8,737 bases of DNA, taken from positions 3,827 to 12,563 of the forward strand of contig JABMDE010000027.1 in NCBI GenBank assembly GCA_015904055.1. The letters run 5' to 3'. This stretch comes from Nitrospira sp. (GTDB lineage: Bacteria; Nitrospirota; Nitrospiria; Nitrospirales; Nitrospiraceae). The notes under the pieces were generated by a model that searched no databases, was not told the origin of the DNA, and was given only the letters and a program-made list of their open reading frames with translations. Numbering within the stretch: the first letter of the stretch is position 1; every line of letters begins with the position of its first letter. The translations under genes and the position numbers were made by a program. Positions 7,281 to 8,737 of this stretch are shown here, in pieces.

Positions 7281-8176
7281 AGATACTCTTAACCGGTAAA
7301 GGTGGTCAGGTCGGGTTTGAGTTGCAGCGCGCGCTGACCCCGCTCGGGGAGGTGCTTGCGGTGGGTCAACCTGAGTGTGATCTGGCCGATGCGCACGCCA
7401 TTCGGCATCTTGTGCGGTCATTCACCCCGGACATTATCGTCAATCCTGCAGCGTATACTGCGGTGGATAAAGCGGAAACTGAGTCTGAGTTGGCGCATGC
7501 CGTCAATACGATTGCTCCGGGAGTGCTTGGAGAGGAAGCGGAAAAACTGGGCGCCTGGGTGGTGCATTTCTCCACAGACTATGTGTTTGATGGGATAAAA
7601 GCCGGGGTGTATACAGAAAACGATGCGACGAATCCGCAAAACGTCTATGGGCGGACCAAACGGGATGGTGAAATTGCACTCCAACAAAGCGGGGTGCAGC
7701 ATCTCATCTTTCGGACAAGCTGGGTCGTGGGCGCCCATGGGAAAAATTTTGCCAAAACCATCCTGCAATTGGCCGAAGAGCGGGACCACCTGACGGTCGT
7801 GGCGGATCAATATGGCGCGCCGACGTCTGCGGATTTGCTGGCGGATGTCACGGCCCAACTGATTCGTCAGAAGCAGCGTGAGGGGGAAGGTGAGTTTCCC
7901 TTCGGGCTGTATCACCTTGTAGCCGGGGGTGAGACCAATTGGTGTGACTATGCACGGTTTATCGTGTCGGAGTCCATTATGCTGGGCAAGCCGCTCAAGA
8001 TTTTGCCGGAGGCGATTCGTGCAGCCCTTACGTCCGAGTATCCGACTGCCGCCAAGCGGCCCGCCAATTCACGGTTGGATACCGGCAAGTTTTCCCGGAC
8101 ATTCCACCTGGTATTGCCGCATTGGCAAATCGGTGTCAGGCACATTCTGCAACAAATTCTGGCTGATAGGAAGTAG
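7277..8176 (+). CDS. rfbD: dTDP-4-dehydrorhamnose reductase (RmlD)
   Basis: This is the last enzyme of dTDP-L-rhamnose synthesis, reducing dTDP-4-keto-L-rhamnose with NAD(P)H. The 299 residues contain the N-terminal [41 protein letters not shown] from about residue 98, and NVYGRTK with Tyr124 and Lys128. RTSWVVG and [14 protein letters not shown] are typical of RmlD. The GTG at 7277 is preferred to the GTG at 7244 because it starts exactly at the Rossmann strand and overlaps the rfbB stop as GTGA. The 3' end is unusual. The stop TAG (8174-8176) and a second in-frame TAA directly after it lie inside the 7-base repeat array bordering the inserted gene, so the last codons may have been altered by that insertion. 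rfbC is not in the window and may lie downstream. Confidence 0.94.
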   Translation: MKILLTGKGGQVGFELQRALTPLGEVLAVGQPECDLADAHAIRHLVRSFTPDIIVNPAAYTAVDKAETESELAHAVNTIAPGVLGEEAEKLGAWVVHFSTDYVFDGIKAGVYTENDATNPQNVYGRTKRDGEIALQQSGVQHLIFRTSWVVGAHGKNFAKTILQLAEERDHLTVVADQYGAPTSADLLADVTAQLIRQKQREGEGEFPFGLYHLVAGGETNWCDYARFIVSESIMLGKPLKILPEAIRAALTSEYPTAAKRPANSRLDTGKFSRTFHLVLPHWQIGVRHILQQILADRK

Positions 8177-8195
8177 TAAGTAGTGAGTTGTAAGT
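8168..8195 (+). repeat. Left tandem heptamer array (AGTRAGT type)
   Basis: Four consecutive 7-base units read aggaagt, agtaagt, agtgagt and tgtaagt. The first unit and the TAG stop belong to the rfbD end. Bases 8174-8188 are the exact reverse complement of 8616-8630. Confidence 0.8.
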
Positions 8196-8204
8196 TGAAA
8201 GAAT

Positions 8205-8239
8205 ACTAACCACTGACTACTCACCACTTATCAGTGATC
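8205..8239 (+). repeat. Inner tandem heptamer array (ACTNACY type), opposite orientation
   Basis: Units read actaacc, actgact, actcacc, acttatc and a weaker agtgatc. Bases 8212-8229 can pair with 8178-8195 with about 15 of 18 positions matched, giving a long imperfect stem around a 16-base loop between rfbD and the small gene. There is no T-tract, so this is not a standard terminator. Confidence 0.75.
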
Positions 8240-8243
8240 GGTA

Positions 8244-8597
8244 ATGGGTAAGCCACACGAACAGCTGGAAGCATGGAAGTTCTCGATGGAATTGGCTAAG
8301 GCCGTGTATAAGTTGACTGCTACTTTCCCAGCGGAGGAACGGTATGGACTCTCTCAACAAATGAGACGCGCGGCAGTGTCAATACCCAGCAATATCGCCG
8401 AAGGTGCCGGCCGAAATAGCGCAAAAGAGTTCTTGAATTTCATAGGGATATCGAGGGGTTCGTTGGCTGAACTTGAAACTCAGCTGCAATTGGCGGTTAT
8501 GCTTGGCTTCGCCGCACCGGACCACCAAGCCTTTGAATTGGCCAATGACGTTGGAAAGCGGCTAACCGGCTTGCACAAAAAACTGAGCACCACATGA
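8244..8597 (+). CDS. Four-helix-bundle protein (S23 / TIGR02436-like)
   Basis: The 117-residue product begins with a helix carrying the conserved tryptophan ([20 protein letters not shown]) and [16 protein letters not shown]. Then comes the family hallmark [20 protein letters not shown], followed by [21 protein letters not shown]. This is the four-helix-bundle family that includes the S23 protein of 23S rRNA intervening sequences and is related to Avd of diversity-generating retroelements. The members form small basic oligomers thought to bind nucleic acid, but their function is unsettled. There is no enzymatic motif and no link to sugar metabolism. ATG 8244 matches the family start; the ribosome-binding site is weak. 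The TGA (8595-8597) overlaps the rfbA ATG as ATGA. Base composition looks somewhat less GC-rich than the rfb genes by eye, in keeping with an insertion. Confidence 0.9.
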   Translation: MGKPHEQLEAWKFSMELAKAVYKLTATFPAEERYGLSQQMRRAAVSIPSNIAEGAGRNSAKEFLNFIGISRGSLAELETQLQLAVMLGFAAPDHQAFELANDVGKRLTGLHKKLSTT

Positions 8598-8737
8598 CGC
8601 AACTCACCACTCACCACTCACTACTTACTAGAAAAGGTATCATCCTCGCCGGGGGATCCGGTAGTCGCTTGCACCCGGCCACGCTGGCAATCAGCAAACA
8701 GCTGTTGCCGGTGTTCGATAAGCCGATGATCTATTAT
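8594..8737 (+). CDS. rfbA: Glucose-1-phosphate thymidylyltransferase (RmlA), N-terminal part, runs off the window
   Basis: This enzyme starts dTDP-rhamnose synthesis by joining glucose-1-phosphate to dTTP. The 48 visible residues include [17 protein letters not shown], the nucleotide-binding GGxGxRL loop (with Ser where Thr is common), and [15 protein letters not shown], which is diagnostic of RmlA. The only usable start is the ATG at 8594, overlapping the stop of the four-helix-bundle gene. The first 13 residues before KGIILAGG are about 10 more than usual and are mostly encoded by the heptamer array. The native start was probably an ATG just before the ACTAGAAAAGG segment (MTRKGIIL-like) that was displaced when the cassette arrived. 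The rest of the gene lies beyond the window. Confidence 0.93.
   Translation, partial: MTQLTTHHSLLTRKGIILAGGSGSRLHPATLAISKQLLPVFDKPMIYY
8602..8629 (+). repeat. Right tandem heptamer array (ACTCACC type), inside the rfbA reading frame
   Basis: Four consecutive units read actcacc, actcacc, actcact and acttact. They are translated as part of the RfbA N-terminus (LTTHHSLLT). Because the unit length is not a multiple of three, loss or gain of one unit would shift rfbA out of frame. Confidence 0.85.

Larger units (their letters stand above)
8174..8630 (+). mobile_element. Putative four-helix-bundle gene cassette bounded by heptamer inverted repeats
   Basis: The 457-base unit is bounded by a perfect 15-base inverted repeat (8174-8188 and 8616-8630). 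Read as reverse complement, the right end equals the left 17 bases except for two extra 7-base units of ggtgagt. The enclosed gene is a four-helix-bundle protein, a family known for being inserted in unexpected places such as 23S rRNA intervening sequences. It separates rfbD from rfbA, genes that normally adjoin. No transposase and no clear target duplication are visible, so mobility is inferred from structure and position only. Confidence 0.5.

Noticed and set aside
6756..7421. 221-codon open frame on the minus strand
   Set aside because: It lies across the conserved rfbB 3' half and the rfbD 5' end, and its sequence has no family features.
8168..8239. CRISPR array
   Set aside because: The units are contiguous degenerate heptamers without spacers of regular length, and no cas genes are present.

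Overview
The window is one strand of a surface-polysaccharide (O-antigen or capsule type) gene cluster, with every supported gene on the + strand. Undecaprenyl-phosphate sugar transferase, heptosyltransferase-like and dTDP-rhamnose genes point to a Gram-negative bacterium of moderately high GC. The protein style reminds me of Nitrospira and relatives, but that is recollection and could not be tested.

Layout. Positions 3-212 are the tail of a DUF4143-type ATPase, probably outside the sugar cluster. Positions 269-2923 hold a damaged module. It has an NAD-dependent sugar epimerase/reductase broken by a +1 frameshift at a GATC tandem repeat. Next is a WbpL/WecA-like sugar-phosphate transferase whose 3' end runs into a family 2 glycosyltransferase that has lost its N-terminal part. 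Positions 2954-5982 hold an intact family 9 glycosyltransferase and a membrane-bound WbpM/CapD-type UDP-GlcNAc C6-dehydratase, coupled by an ATGA overlap. A 215-base gap follows, in which I find no convincing promoter. Positions 6198-8737 carry rfbB and rfbD (GTGA overlap) and the start of rfbA, the genes for dTDP-L-rhamnose synthesis. A four-helix-bundle (S23-like) gene sits between rfbD and rfbA.

How the genes fit together. The dehydratase, epimerase/reductase and WbpL-like transferase are the set expected to make UDP-N-acetyl-6-deoxyhexosamine (QuiNAc or FucNAc type) and load it on undecaprenyl phosphate. The rfb genes supply dTDP-rhamnose. The family 9 enzyme, and formerly the family 2 enzyme, would extend the chain. 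If the sequence is correct, the reductase and the family 2 enzyme are inactive.

The most unusual part is 8168-8630. The four-helix-bundle gene is enclosed by tandem 7-base repeats in inverted orientation, with a perfect 15-base inverted repeat at 8174-8188 and 8616-8630. The left repeats contain the rfbD stop codon. The right repeats are translated as the N-terminus of RfbA. This looks like a roughly 457-base insertion that has been absorbed into the operon without breaking its translation.
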